This document shows positions 9,619 to 18,761 of a stretch of 64,000 bases of DNA, one piece after another (positions within the stretch are counted from its first letter, which is position 1; each line of letters opens with the position of its first letter). This DNA comes from Flavipsychrobacter sp. GTDB lineage: Bacteria; Bacteroidota; Bacteroidia; Chitinophagales; Chitinophagaceae. The translations under genes and the position numbers were made by a program. The notes under the pieces are model-generated. The model was not told the DNA's origin, searched no databases, and was given only the letters and a program-made list of their open reading frames with translations. The stretch is taken from NCBI GenBank assembly GCA_017849575.1, contig JAFIGV010000014.1, positions 1-64,000 on the forward strand, in the 5' to 3' direction.

Positions 9619-9942
9619 ATGAATTGGTTGATATTGATCGTTGCGGGTTTGTTCGAAACTCTCTTTGCCTTTTGCCTTGGGAAAGCGCGCGTCACGACGG
9701 GCACCGATCGGTACTATTGGTACACAGGTTTTATACTGGCCCTCATCGTCAGCATGCTACTGCTCGTAAAGGCTACCCGGCAATTGCCGATAGGAACAGC
9801 CTATGCCGTGTGGACAGGCATCGGTGCCGCCGGTACTGTGTTGTTGGGCATTTTTATATTTCATGAGCCCGCCGGTTTTTGGCGTCTCTTTTTTCTGTTG
9901 GGTTTGATCCTTTCTGTTGTAGGACTAAAGTTTGTGGGGTAG
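9619..9942 (+). CDS. SMR-family exporter, guanidinium (Gdx/SugE) type
   Basis: The 107-aa protein has four membrane helices and works as a dual-topology dimer in the inner membrane. The essential glutamate is at position 13 (AGLFETLFA). The GTAYAVWTGIGAAGTVLLG stretch matches Gdx/SugE guanidinium exporters better than the EmrE multidrug branch (established knowledge applied by motif; export substrate is inference). I start it at ATG 9619, just after GCGGAG; an upstream ATG at 9541 would add 26 non-membrane residues. Only about half the family works as heteromeric pairs, and no second SMR gene is adjacent. Confidence 0.88.
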   Translation: MNWLILIVAGLFETLFAFCLGKARVTTGTDRYYWYTGFILALIVSMLLLVKATRQLPIGTAYAVWTGIGAAGTVLLGIFIFHEPAGFWRLFFLLGLILSVVGLKFVG

Positions 9943-10114
9943 GGAGGCTGCTGTATGCCTGGCGTTTCTGCCGTGTTCATAGCTTTAAAAAGTCGCAAAT
10001 AGCACCGGTAAATATGGCGCGGTAGCTTCATCTTTGCCTGCCAACTGCGGGAATGATGAAGATGCTTTTTTGTTCGTATTCCTGCATTAGCTTTACCAAC
10101 ATTTTTCACTCACT

Positions 10115-11384
10115 ATGCGTTCCTCCAAACAAAGTTCACTGGGCTTCATCTTTGTAACCCTGCTCATCGACATTATGGGCTGGGGGCTCATCATTCCGGT
10201 CATGGCAGACCTGATCGCGGCACTGAAGGGTATACCGGTCAATGAAGAGCCCTTATGGTGCTTATTTATTATCTGCATTTGCCGTTACTCAGTTTCTTTT
10301 TGCTCCGGTCATGGGTAATCTGAGCGATAAGTATGGACGTCGTCCGGTATTGCTTTTCGCGCTCTTAGGGTTTGGTATAGATTACATCATACTGGCACTT
10401 GCTCCTACGTATGGATGGTTGTTTATCGGCCGCATTATTGCAGGTATGACCGGCGCCAGCTTTACAACGGCTTCCGCCTATATTGCCGACATCAGTACAA
10501 ATGAAAACCGTGCAAAGAACTTCGGTCTGATCGGAGCGGCCTTTGGCCTGGGGTTTGTACTGGGCCCTGCCTTAGGTGCGTTTCTGTCACAGTGGGGAAT
10601 CCGGGCGCCTTTCTACGCTGCCGCGGGTCTCTGCCTGCTTAACTTTTTGTATGGTTACTTTTTATTGCCGGAATCTTTGAGTAAGGAAAAAAGGAGGGCT
10701 TTTGAGTGGAAACGGGCCAATCCTTTCGGTTCTCTGCGTTTCCTTCGCCGTCATCCTGAAATCGGAGAACTCGCGTTTTGCTTTTTTCTGATCTACCTCG
10801 GCGCACAGGCCGTGCAGGGTAACTGGAACTTTTTTACCATTTACCGATTTCACTGGAGTGAGCGCATGGTAGGAATATCGCTTGCCGTGGTGGGGCTATT
10901 GGTCGGTGCCGTACAAGCGGGGCTTACACGGGTGGTCAATCCGCGTATTGGTAACGAAAAAAGTATTTACATCGGTCTTTCGCTTTATTCCCTTGGCCTC
11001 GTGCTTTTTGCCTTTGCCACACAGGGCTGGATGATGTTCGCATTTCTGATTCCTTATTGCCTTGGCGGTATCTGCGGACCGTCGCTTCAATCGGTTATTG
11101 CCGGGCATGTTCCTCCAAACCATCAGGGCGAGCTGCAGGGCTCATTGACAAGCCTCATGAGTGTGACGACTATCATTGGTCCGCTGATCATGAACAATAG
11201 TTTTTCTTATTTCACAAGTCCCAAGGCTCCGTTTTATTTTCCGGGCATACATTTCCTTATCGGTTCTTTGTGTATGCTTACCAGCCTGTTCCTGGTGTAT
11301 AAAGTACTCTCGCGGGAGAAGGTTGAGAAGCCCGAATTACTTGAGGTGATAGAAGGGATGCCGGCGCAGCAGGAAGTTCCATAA
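10115..11384 (+). pseudogene. TetA-like MFS transporter interrupted by a frameshift
   Basis: Two overlapping frames together make one 12-helix MFS protein of the TCR/Tet type. The first frame (10115-10318) encodes helix 1 (FIFVTLLIDIMGWGLIIPV) and reads VNE at 10239. The second (in frame from about 10242 to 11384) continues with SPYGAYLLSAFAVTQF and the GNLSDKYGRRP loop. The best join is at about 10246-10250, where two bases are missing or one is extra relative to a VNEAS-type consensus. Downstream helices, including the IIAGMTGASFTTASAYIADIS stretch, look intact. Either the gene is inactivated or the assembly has an indel. Substrate is probably a drug or small molecule, unproven. Confidence 0.8.
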
Positions 11385-11446
11385 AGCAAGGTCCGAGCCG
11401 GTGGCGCGCTGCATAAATCCTCAGGCAAATTCTTTTTCTTTGTTGC

Positions 11447-12232
11447 ATGGGCGATGTATTGAGGCAGGTGAAGGTAGTACGGTATGTAACCCCGCTCCGT
11501 GAGGGCGGCTCGCTGCCTGCCATAGCCGAGGCTGATGATGGTTTTCTTTATGTGCTTAAATTCCGTGGGGCCGGGCAGGGAGCCAGAGCGCTGATCGCAG
11601 AACTAATAGGCGGCGAAATCGCCCGTTTGCTCGGACTAAAAGTGCCGGAGCTTGTTTTTGCCGACCTCGACGAGTCTTTTGGGCGAACAGAACCCGACGA
11701 AGAAATTCAAGACCTTTTAAAGGCAAGCACCGGCCTTAATCTGGGGCTCCATTATTTATCCGGGGCTATAAGCTACGATCCTGCGGTGACGCGGGTTGAT
11801 TCTCTGCTGGCTTCGAAGATTGTGTGGCTCGATGCCCTCCTGATGAATATGGACCGCACGGCGCGCAATACCAATATGCTTTGGTGGAAAAATGAACTAT
11901 GGCTTATTGACCATGGGGCGTCGCTTTATTTTCATCATAACTGGTCGAAGCGGGAGGGCCAGAGTAAACAACCTTTTGCGCTGATCAGAGATCATGTGCT
12001 CTTACCTCAGGCATCAAGCCTGCTGCAGGTGCACGAATCAAATCTCCGTCTGTTGACCGACGAGGCTGTGTGGGAAATTTGTCGTCAAATACCTGAAGCC
12101 TGGATTACACCGAATTTTGACGAACCGGCGGAAGAAGTGCGCGCAGCCTATGCAGGTTTTTTAACCGAACGGATTCATCACGCAAACTTATTCTTAAACG
12201 AAGCGATCCATGCAAGGAATGCACTTGTTTGA
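11447..12232 (+). CDS. HipA-like protein kinase (HipA_2 family)
   Basis: Soluble protein of 261 aa resembling the HipA_2 kinases. A nucleotide-binding Lys38 lies in YVLKFRG, a helix glutamate at 52 in LIAELIGGEIAR, the catalytic-loop Asp136 and Asn141 in MNMDRTARNTN, and the metal-binding Asp155 in LIDHG. All these positions are intact, so kinase activity is likely (inference). It lacks the N-terminal domain of E. coli HipA and no HipB-like repressor is adjacent. Its 3' end overlaps the DUF3037 gene, so the two are probably co-translated. Target protein unknown. Confidence 0.82.
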   Translation: MGDVLRQVKVVRYVTPLREGGSLPAIAEADDGFLYVLKFRGAGQGARALIAELIGGEIARLLGLKVPELVFADLDESFGRTEPDEEIQDLLKASTGLNLGLHYLSGAISYDPAVTRVDSLLASKIVWLDALLMNMDRTARNTNMLWWKNELWLIDHGASLYFHHNWSKREGQSKQPFALIRDHVLLPQASSLLQVHESNLRLLTDEAVWEICRQIPEAWITPNFDEPAEEVRAAYAGFLTERIHHANLFLNEAIHARNALV

Positions 12233-12593
12233 GTATGCCATCATACGAGTAGTCCCTCGTCCGGAACGTGAGGAGTTCATCAACGTTGGTGTGGTGCTTT
12301 ATTGTGCTGCCCAAAAGTATCTGGGCGTCCATGTTCAGTTCGATCAAAACCGCTTGCTGGCCTTATACCCTGATATGGATACAGAATTAGTTCGGGCCAA
12401 CCTAAGGGCTTTCGATCAGATTTGTTGCGGCATTACAAAAGAATCGCCCATTGCGGCACTCGATCCGGCATCCCGTTTTCGCTGGCTCACGGCTACCCGC
12501 AGCACGGTGATACAGACGTCCAAAGTCCATCCCGGCCTGAGCAGCGATCCATCCCAAACGCTTTTGCGCCTGAGCCGCGAGTTGACGGGATAG
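12219..12593 (+). CDS. DUF3037 protein, partner of the HipA-like kinase
   Basis: The 124-aa protein begins MHLFEYAIIRVVPRPE and continues EEFINVGVVLYC, the conserved opening of DUF3037. A nearer-upstream ATG at 12210 adds three residues; both overlap the kinase gene in another frame. It has no signal peptide or membrane helix. Related pairs of a HipA_2 kinase and DUF3037 are, to my knowledge, common neighbours, which suggests that the two act together, but the role is unknown. No nuclease or DNA-binding motif is visible. Confidence 0.85.
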   Translation: MHLFEYAIIRVVPRPEREEFINVGVVLYCAAQKYLGVHVQFDQNRLLALYPDMDTELVRANLRAFDQICCGITKESPIAALDPASRFRWLTATRSTVIQTSKVHPGLSSDPSQTLLRLSRELTG

Positions 12594-12686
12594 AGCCCGA
12601 ACTGTAGATTTCCATTCTTCTGATGTTCGGTTTCTATTTTTTACTATTTTGGTAGCACTTTCGTTTAACCACACAAACAGTAAACT

Positions 12687-13433
12687 ATGTCTCACACCCT
12701 TTGTATAGATTGGGGTAACACGCTCGTTAAGGCTGCGATTTTCAATGAAGAAAATAATCTGATCGCTCAAAGCAGTTTTTCCGCAGAGGAAGCTTCGGGC
12801 AATATTGGCCGGATGCTAAACGAATATCAACCCAAAGGCGCTATTATGAGTCATGTTGCCGGCGCAGTGGCGGACATTCAATCGGAGGTCAAAGCGGCAG
12901 CACCTCATTTTGTGATGCTGGATATGAATACCATGCTCCCCATTATGAATGCCTACAGTTCGCCGGAGTCGCTCGGTGTTGATCGGCTGGCTATTGCAGT
13001 AGGGGCGCAGGCGGCCTATCCTGGCAGAAATGTGTTGGCTGTGAGTCTCGGAACCTGTGTTACTTACAATTTCGTTCAGAAAAACAAGGCGTTTCGTGGG
13101 GGTGCCATATCGCCCGGCCTGCGCATGCGGTTGCGTTCCATGCACGAGTGGACAGAAAACCTTCCGGAAGTGAATCGCGAAGGCGAAATATTGCTGCTTG
13201 GCTATGATACTGCTACATGTATGCGCAGTGGTGCCATCTATGGAATGGCATCCGAAATTGATGGAATGGTTAATGCATTTGAAGCTCAATATCCCGAATT
13301 TAACGCTGTATTAACTGGGGGGGATAGTGCATTGTTGGGAAACAAACTTAAATCGAAGATATTTGCAGACCCCGATTTGCTGATGAAGGGGCTCAACCTA
13401 ATTTTAAAACATAATGTGCCACAACTACGCTAA
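12687..13433 (+). CDS. coaX: Type III pantothenate kinase
   Basis: CoaX phosphorylates pantothenate, the first step of coenzyme A synthesis, in the cytoplasm. Residues 7-12 (IDWGNT) are the P-loop-like motif, GVDRLAIAVGA around 97-107 holds the catalytic Asp99, and GTCVTYNF near 125 with GGAISPGLRMR near 145 complete the ASKHA fold. At 248 aa it is normal length. It uses an ATP/cation-dependent mechanism and, unlike CoaA, is not inhibited by CoA. It is the first gene of an operon with the outer-membrane protein and lptC, with a 20-base overlap into the next gene. Confidence 0.95.
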   Translation: MSHTLCIDWGNTLVKAAIFNEENNLIAQSSFSAEEASGNIGRMLNEYQPKGAIMSHVAGAVADIQSEVKAAAPHFVMLDMNTMLPIMNAYSSPESLGVDRLAIAVGAQAAYPGRNVLAVSLGTCVTYNFVQKNKAFRGGAISPGLRMRLRSMHEWTENLPEVNREGEILLLGYDTATCMRSGAIYGMASEIDGMVNAFEAQYPEFNAVLTGGDSALLGNKLKSKIFADPDLLMKGLNLILKHNVPQLR

Positions 13434-14697
13434 GCACCTGGTACGGGCAACGGGTGTCGTCCTGTTTGCTACTTCAACACTTCACGCACAAAATTCCAAT
13501 AGAGAAAACGCACCCTATTCACGCTTCGGAATCGGAGAACTGAGAAACGGAAACAGCACTCTTCTGAAAGGAATGGCCAATCTTACATCGGCCTATGCAA
13601 ATCCGTTTAACGTAAATACGGATAATCCGGCGTCCTACGCCAGCCTGAAACTCGTGACCTACGAAGCGGGGGGTGAGGGCAGTACGCGTACCATACTTTC
13701 CGGCAATAACTCTGCAGGTACCGGTTCGGCAGCACTCTCTTATATTTCAATCGGCGTTCCGGTAGGAAAACACGGCGGTTTTGCCTTCGGACTTCGTCCT
13801 TTTACAAGGGTTTATTACCGGATGAACGATTCCCTGGATCTTGAAGGTCTGGGTCCTTCCTTAAAAACCTATTCCGGCGACGGCGGCACCAACTTCGCAT
13901 TTTTGGGTGGCGCTTATGAATACAAAGGATTCAGCCTGGGTGCCAATGTTGGCTATCTTTTTGGTACGATACGCAACTCGGTACTGCTGCAAAAGCAATA
14001 TGACACGGTAAATGCCTATAACAGCGATTTTTCAACGTACACCAAGATCGGCGGCATCTATTACAAACTGGGCGCACAATACGAAACCAAACTCAACAAA
14101 GATCTGAAACTGCGGGTGGGTGCAACCGCGGCACTGTCGCAATCGCTTAATGCCTCGCAGGATAACTACGCCTTGCTGTGGCGCTACAGCGGTGCCAGTA
14201 CGATCTTCGATACCGCAACTGTGGCCAATAATGTAAAAGGACATGTAAAGATGCCGATGACCTACAGTGCCGGCGCGCAGCTTTTGGGCAAAGACAAATG
14301 GATGGTGGGCATTGACTACAATGCGACGCAATGGAATGATTTTCGCAAGTTTGGTGATATTAAAGATTCGGTTTCTAACTCTTACCGTATAGCTCTGGGT
14401 GGAGAATACACACCCGATGCGCTGAGTCTATATCATTATTTACAGAGAATTACCTATCGTTTGGGCTTCTATTACGGCAAGGATCTTCTTTCTCTGCGGG
14501 GAACAGACATCAACTATTATGCAGTAACGGTGGGCGCCAGTCTGCCTTTCCGTCGCACTCAGGACCGATTGCATCTCGGTATGGAACTGGGAAGACGTGG
14601 TACGAAATCCAATGGTTTGATTCAGGAAAATTTTTTCAAGTTTTACCTGGGTATCTCGCTGAATGACCGCTGGTTTGTGAAAAGGAGATATGATTAA
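13414..14697 (+). CDS. Outer-membrane beta-barrel protein downstream of coaX
   Basis: The 427-aa protein has a signal peptide (residues 1-25, ending STLHAQ) and then many short alternating strands typical of a barrel (GFSLGANVGYLFG, RLGFYYGKDLL, FYLGISLNDRW). An N-terminal APYSRFGIGEL motif is common to a Bacteroidota family found beside coaX and lptC. It overlaps coaX by 20 bases and lptC by 8 bases, so all three are probably translated together. It is likely an outer-membrane protein linked to envelope assembly, but the role is unproven. Confidence 0.85.
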   Translation: MCHNYAKHLVRATGVVLFATSTLHAQNSNRENAPYSRFGIGELRNGNSTLLKGMANLTSAYANPFNVNTDNPASYASLKLVTYEAGGEGSTRTILSGNNSAGTGSAALSYISIGVPVGKHGGFAFGLRPFTRVYYRMNDSLDLEGLGPSLKTYSGDGGTNFAFLGGAYEYKGFSLGANVGYLFGTIRNSVLLQKQYDTVNAYNSDFSTYTKIGGIYYKLGAQYETKLNKDLKLRVGATAALSQSLNASQDNYALLWRYSGASTIFDTATVANNVKGHVKMPMTYSAGAQLLGKDKWMVGIDYNATQWNDFRKFGDIKDSVSNSYRIALGGEYTPDALSLYHYLQRITYRLGFYYGKDLLSLRGTDINYYAVTVGASLPFRRTQDRLHLGMELGRRGTKSNGLIQENFFKFYLGISLNDRWFVKRRYD

Positions 14698-15277
14698 CCG
14701 TCTCATCTCAAACAAAAGCTCCGCAAAAATATTTTGCCTGCTACCTCTTCTGTGGTTGCTGTTGGTTTCATGTCATAATGAGACCAGCGAGATCAATGAA
14801 CTGATGTCGCGGCAAAGCTTTACAGAAGATAAGGCCGAGGATGTGGTGATTATTTTCAGCGAGAACGGTAAGGTGAAAGGACGTCTTTTTGCTACGGAAT
14901 TTATCGTCAATGAACACGCACGGCCTCCCTATATGGATGCCCGCAAAGGACTCCGCATAGAAAGCTACAATGACAGTACACAACTGCAAAGCGTACTGAC
15001 GGCAAAGTATGGTCGGTACTATATGCAGAAAGGCAATATCCTGCTTCGCGATAGCATTGTGGTAGTGAACAGTGAAGGTAAACGACTGACGACAGAAGAA
15101 CTTGTGTGGAATGATCAATTGAAGAAATTCTATACCGAGAAATTTGTGAGCATCAAAACACCTACACAAGTGATGTATGGCGACGGCCTTGAAGCCAACC
15201 AGGATTTTACCTGGTACAAGATCATTAATATCAAAGGGATGATGCAGGTCGACAGGAGCGAGGTGCCCGGCGAATAA
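14690..15277 (+). CDS. lptC: LPS export ABC transporter periplasmic protein LptC
   Basis: LptC links the inner-membrane LptBFG pump to the LptA bridge that carries lipopolysaccharide across the periplasm. The protein has a hydrophobic N-terminus ending in a lipoprotein-like LLLVSC. The OstA-like beta jelly-roll repeats follow (KVKGRLFATEFIVN, YGRYYMQKGNILLRDSI, LVWNDQLKKFYT, GDGLEANQDFTW). At 195 aa it matches the Bacteroidota form. It is third in the coaX operon; the S46 gene beyond it has its own promoter. Confidence 0.92.
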   Translation: MINRLISNKSSAKIFCLLPLLWLLLVSCHNETSEINELMSRQSFTEDKAEDVVIIFSENGKVKGRLFATEFIVNEHARPPYMDARKGLRIESYNDSTQLQSVLTAKYGRYYMQKGNILLRDSIVVVNSEGKRLTTEELVWNDQLKKFYTEKFVSIKTPTQVMYGDGLEANQDFTWYKIINIKGMMQVDRSEVPGE

Positions 15278-15423
15278 TAATGTACGGGTACTATCGCTCT
15301 TGGTTCAATAGTGTTACGACAATGGTTCCTTGTAAGTCTGGCTATCCTCTTCTTTCCGGACAATGGTAAGAACAGGGGAGCCCTCTTTTTGTCGGCCAAT
15401 CCCATTTTTAGATCAGCAGTGTC

Positions 15424-15454
15424 TTTGATGCTCCATTCGGCTTTTTTACCTTTG
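15424..15454 (+). promoter_or_regulatory. Consensus Bacteroidota promoter for the S46 peptidase gene
   Basis: TTTG at 15424-15427 and TACCTTTG at 15447-15454 are separated by exactly 19 bases, matching the -33 TTTG / -7 TAnnTTTG consensus of this phylum. The expected start of transcription is near 15460, about 36 bases before the ATG at 15496. The site lies in the 218-base gap after lptC. Confidence 0.75.
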
Positions 15455-15495
15455 ACCGCTTCTGGAAATAAATCTTTTCAGACCAACAATTTTTT

Positions 15496-17649
15496 ATGAA
15501 GAAAATACTTTTATCCATTTGGGCCCTTGCGCTCATGCTTACCGTACGTGCCGACGAAGGTATGTGGGTGCCCATGCTCATCGGCAAGAATTATGACGAA
15601 ATGGTACGCATGGGGCTTAAGCTTTCCCGCGAAGACCTGTACAGCATCAATCATGCAAGCCTTAAAGATGCTATCATGCAATTTGGTGGAGGTTGTACCG
15701 CAGAAATGATCTCGCCGGAGGGGTTGCTGCTTACCAATCACCACTGTGGCTACAGCTCTATTGCAGGCCTCAGCACGGTGGAACACAATTATCTCGACAA
15801 CGGCTTTTGGGCAAAAAGCAAAGAACAGGAGCTGCCTGTGCCGGGCCTTACTGTGATCTTTCTGCAACGCATGGAAGATGTGACCGATGAGGTGATGAAA
15901 TTTGTAGGAAGTGCCAGGGGAGAGGAATACAACAAAAAGTTTGAGGAAATTAAAAAGACCATAGAGAAACGCGCCTCGAAGGACGGAAAATATGTAGCGA
16001 GCGTTAAAGAATATTTCAACGGCAATCAGATTCTATTGCTGGTTTATAAACGCTATACAGACGTCCGTTTGGTGGGCACGCCGCCAAAATCTCTCGGTAA
16101 GTTCGGCGGAGATACAGACAACTGGATGTGGCCCAGACACACCGCCGATTTTTCGATGTTCAGAGTGTATGCCGACAGTAATAATCAACCGGCGGTATAT
16201 GCTCCGTCCAATCGGCCTTTTCATCCGCGCAAGTTTTTGCCCGTATCGACCGCAGGGGTGAAAGAAGGTGACTTTGCCATGATCTTTGGTTATCCCGGCC
16301 GCACCAATCGGTATGAAGTGGCACGGGGCATCGAATTGGCATTGACGGATGTGAACCCAAGCATTGTGGAGATTCGTGACCGCAGACTGGCCATCATGCG
16401 CAAACATATGAACGCAGACAAGGCAGTGTATCTTAACTATACCTCACAATATGCAAGCATCGCCAACTACTGGAAGTATTTCATCGGTCAGACAGAACAA
16501 CTGAAAAGACTCCACGTGGTAGAAAAAAAGCAAAAGCAGGAGGCTGCCTTTACACAATGGGCTCGAAAAAACGCGCCGGAATACAAAGATGTGGTCAGCG
16601 ACTATGAGGATGCTTATGATGCTTATGCACCCTACGCAAAACATTCCATCTATTTCTCAGAAGCCTTTCGCGCACCAGCGCTTACACGTCTGGCTGCCAG
16701 CCTGGAGCCGTTGGCCAAAGCACTGGATCGTGGTGTAAAAGACGAAGACAGTATGAAGCGCTACACCACACCGGTAAAAGCCGCTTATTCATCCTTGATG
16801 AAAGGCTATGACCGATCGCTCGATCAGGAATTGTTTGCCGCCATGACCAGGATGTATTATGACCATGTTGCCAAAGATCAATTACCTTCCATATATTCTG
16901 AACTGATTCTTAAAAAATATGGTAAGGATGAGGACAAGGCTTTTGCTGACTACGCAACTTACGTTTACAAAAACAGCTTCCTGCTTGATAGCAACAAGTT
17001 TAAGACCTTCCTTGAGAAGCCGACATCTAAACAACTGAACACTGACCCTGCAGTACAGTATGCCTTTAGCTTTGTGCGGAACTATGAACAAAACTATGCA
17101 CCCAAAGTAGAGGCGTTCTATGACCGTAAAAAAGAACTCGCCAAGCAGTATATCAAAGGACAAATGCAGTGGAAAAAAGGCAAAATGTTTTATCCGGACG
17201 CCAATTCCACCATGCGTATCTCCTACGGGAAAGTATTGAGCTACTCGCCTCAGGATGCCGTGTATTATGAATACTTCACCACGCTGGATGGTCTGATGGC
17301 CAAATACAAGCCCGGTGACGATGAGTTTGATGTTCCGCAGCAATTAATTGATCTCTATAAGGAGAAAGACTATGGCCGCTATGCAGATAAGGATGGTAAA
17401 CTTCATACTTGTTTTATAACCAACAACGATATCACTGGCGGAAACTCCGGCAGCCCCGTAATTAATGGTAAGGGCGAACTGATCGGATTGGCTTTTGATG
17501 GAAACTGGGAAGCCATGAGCGGCGATATTGCTTTTGATAAAAAATATAAAAGGACGATTTGCGTAGATACCCGCTTTGTGTTGTTTCTCATAGACAAACT
17601 TGGCGGTGCAAAAAATCTTATTCGCGAAATGGATCTCAGAGAAGAATAG
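15496..17649 (+). CDS. S46 dipeptidyl peptidase, DPP7-like
   Basis: Periplasmic serine exopeptidase of 717 aa that removes dipeptides from peptide N-termini. Residues 1-19 are a signal peptide. The chymotrypsin-like site is intact: His83 (LLTNHHC), Asp218 (WPRHTADFSMF) and Ser651 (ITGGNSGSPV), with the S46 helical insert between. Eighteen residues after Ser651 there is Gly669 (FDGNWEA), which matches the P. gingivalis DPP7 type and not the DPP11 type, where Arg gives acidic specificity. I therefore infer cleavage after bulky hydrophobic P1 residues. It is transcribed alone and ends at a shared terminator at 17681. Confidence 0.95.
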   Translation: MKKILLSIWALALMLTVRADEGMWVPMLIGKNYDEMVRMGLKLSREDLYSINHASLKDAIMQFGGGCTAEMISPEGLLLTNHHCGYSSIAGLSTVEHNYLDNGFWAKSKEQELPVPGLTVIFLQRMEDVTDEVMKFVGSARGEEYNKKFEEIKKTIEKRASKDGKYVASVKEYFNGNQILLLVYKRYTDVRLVGTPPKSLGKFGGDTDNWMWPRHTADFSMFRVYADSNNQPAVYAPSNRPFHPRKFLPVSTAGVKEGDFAMIFGYPGRTNRYEVARGIELALTDVNPSIVEIRDRRLAIMRKHMNADKAVYLNYTSQYASIANYWKYFIGQTEQLKRLHVVEKKQKQEAAFTQWARKNAPEYKDVVSDYEDAYDAYAPYAKHSIYFSEAFRAPALTRLAASLEPLAKALDRGVKDEDSMKRYTTPVKAAYSSLMKGYDRSLDQELFAAMTRMYYDHVAKDQLPSIYSELILKKYGKDEDKAFADYATYVYKNSFLLDSNKFKTFLEKPTSKQLNTDPAVQYAFSFVRNYEQNYAPKVEAFYDRKKELAKQYIKGQMQWKKGKMFYPDANSTMRISYGKVLSYSPQDAVYYEYFTTLDGLMAKYKPGDDEFDVPQQLIDLYKEKDYGRYADKDGKLHTCFITNNDITGGNSGSPVINGKGELIGLAFDGNWEAMSGDIAFDKKYKRTICVDTRFVLFLIDKLGGAKNLIREMDLREE

Positions 17650-17680
17650 AGTCCATAGAACAGGTAAAGTGATCATGATG

Positions 17681-17710
17681 AAGCCCGGATGGAAGTCCGG
17701 GCTTTGTCAT
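17681..17710. terminator. Bidirectional terminator between convergent genes
   Basis: A 9-bp perfect stem (AAGCCCGGA / TCCGGGCTT, loop of 6) lies between the S46 peptidase (+) and the sugar isomerase (-). T-rich sequence follows on the + side; on the - side the flank is less T-rich. Confidence 0.8.
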
Positions 17711-17737
17711 TTTTATCAATAAAGTTTGCTTGTCTGT

Positions 17738-18718
17738 TTACGACTTTGAAAGCTCGTTTTTGAGGTGGTCAATAACGGCTACTTCCATCACATCTACACC
17801 ATTAAGGTCGGCAAGATAGACAGAGGCCCAATCGGTAAGGTGCACAATGGAAAACACACGCTCAAAAAATGTTTTACCCTTGCTCCAAAGTTCTAAAACA
17901 GAAGCATACTTTTTGATCACGGCTTTATTAATCTCCATTCGGGTCTGCGTGCGTTCATAGTCGTTTTCGTTGCGGATAAAAACAGCAATGCGCGAGTGGT
18001 CTTTCGTTCTCCATCCCACCAGTTCGTTATGATTCATTTCGGGAATCACATTATGCCAGCACAGCATTTTTCCATTTTCATTGATCTGCTGACGGAAGCG
18101 AACGGCCACGCCTTCAAAATCAGAAGCTGCATAAATGATGGGCGTTTTTCCCGCCAGCTTTTTGGCAAGTGCTTTCCCTTGTTTCTGAAAATCTTTTTCT
18201 TCGGTTTTCATCATTTTGATGGCAGCGTTAATGCTTTTTTCAAAGTCATTTTTCACATAGCCAAAGTGATGAAGAACATACAGTACCTGCACCATTGAAT
18301 AACCAAGGCAGGAACGTGGCGGCATGCCTGCAGGCAACTGAATGCAGTCGAGTTTTTTCTTTTTAGCAATGTCGGCCACTTTGCCTCCCGAAGAGATACA
18401 CACTACCGTTGCTTTTGCTTTCAATCCCTGATTCATGGCAGAAAGCGTTTCCTCTGTATTACCTGAGTAGGATGAAACGATCAGAAGCGTATCTTCATTG
18501 ACAAAGGCAGGTAGAAAATAGTCTTTGTTCACAATAAAAGGTATGCTCATAGTGTCTGCTACATAGTTCTGCACTATGGATCCGCCGATGCCACTTCCGC
18601 CAAGACCTGTAAGCACTACGTTGCTAAAAGATTTTGCAGGCGTCTGGAAGCGGTAACTTTGGCCAATCATCAGGGCTTCCTGTAGCTGTGTGGGAAAGGC
18701 TTGTACCAGTTGTTTCAT
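17738..18718 (-). CDS. Bifunctional phosphoglucose/phosphomannose isomerase (SIS fold)
   Basis: Cytoplasmic SIS-domain isomerase, 326 aa, of the family that interconverts glucose-6-phosphate or mannose-6-phosphate with fructose-6-phosphate. The N-terminal SIS core has GLGGSGIGGSI near residue 37 and SSYSGNTEETLSA near 83, which bind the sugar phosphate. The second half carries PEMNHNELVGW near 228 with catalytic residues. Bacterial members of this family supply gluconeogenic hexose or nucleotide sugars. It diverges from YraN with a 43-base gap. Confidence 0.88.
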   Translation of the reverse strand: MKQLVQAFPTQLQEALMIGQSYRFQTPAKSFSNVVLTGLGGSGIGGSIVQNYVADTMSIPFIVNKDYFLPAFVNEDTLLIVSSYSGNTEETLSAMNQGLKAKATVVCISSGGKVADIAKKKKLDCIQLPAGMPPRSCLGYSMVQVLYVLHHFGYVKNDFEKSINAAIKMMKTEEKDFQKQGKALAKKLAGKTPIIYAASDFEGVAVRFRQQINENGKMLCWHNVIPEMNHNELVGWRTKDHSRIAVFIRNENDYERTQTRMEINKAVIKKYASVLELWSKGKTFFERVFSIVHLTDWASVYLADLNGVDVMEVAVIDHLKNELSKS

Positions 18719-18761
18719 GTTCTATCGCTATATTTTGGAATGATGCTAACTGTTTTTTTGA

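Noticed and set aside
9126-9704. 192-aa minus-strand frame over the OmpA-domain and SMR gene start
   Set aside because: It crosses a terminator and two well-supported plus-strand genes, and has no recognisable domain.
11447-12593. Possible full HipBA toxin-antitoxin operon
   Set aside because: The kinase lacks the typical HipA N-terminal domain, and the partner is DUF3037, not a HipB-like DNA-binding protein.
15311-15499. 62-aa frame in the lptC-S46 gap
   Set aside because: It runs through the consensus promoter at 15424 and into the S46 start, with poor coding composition.
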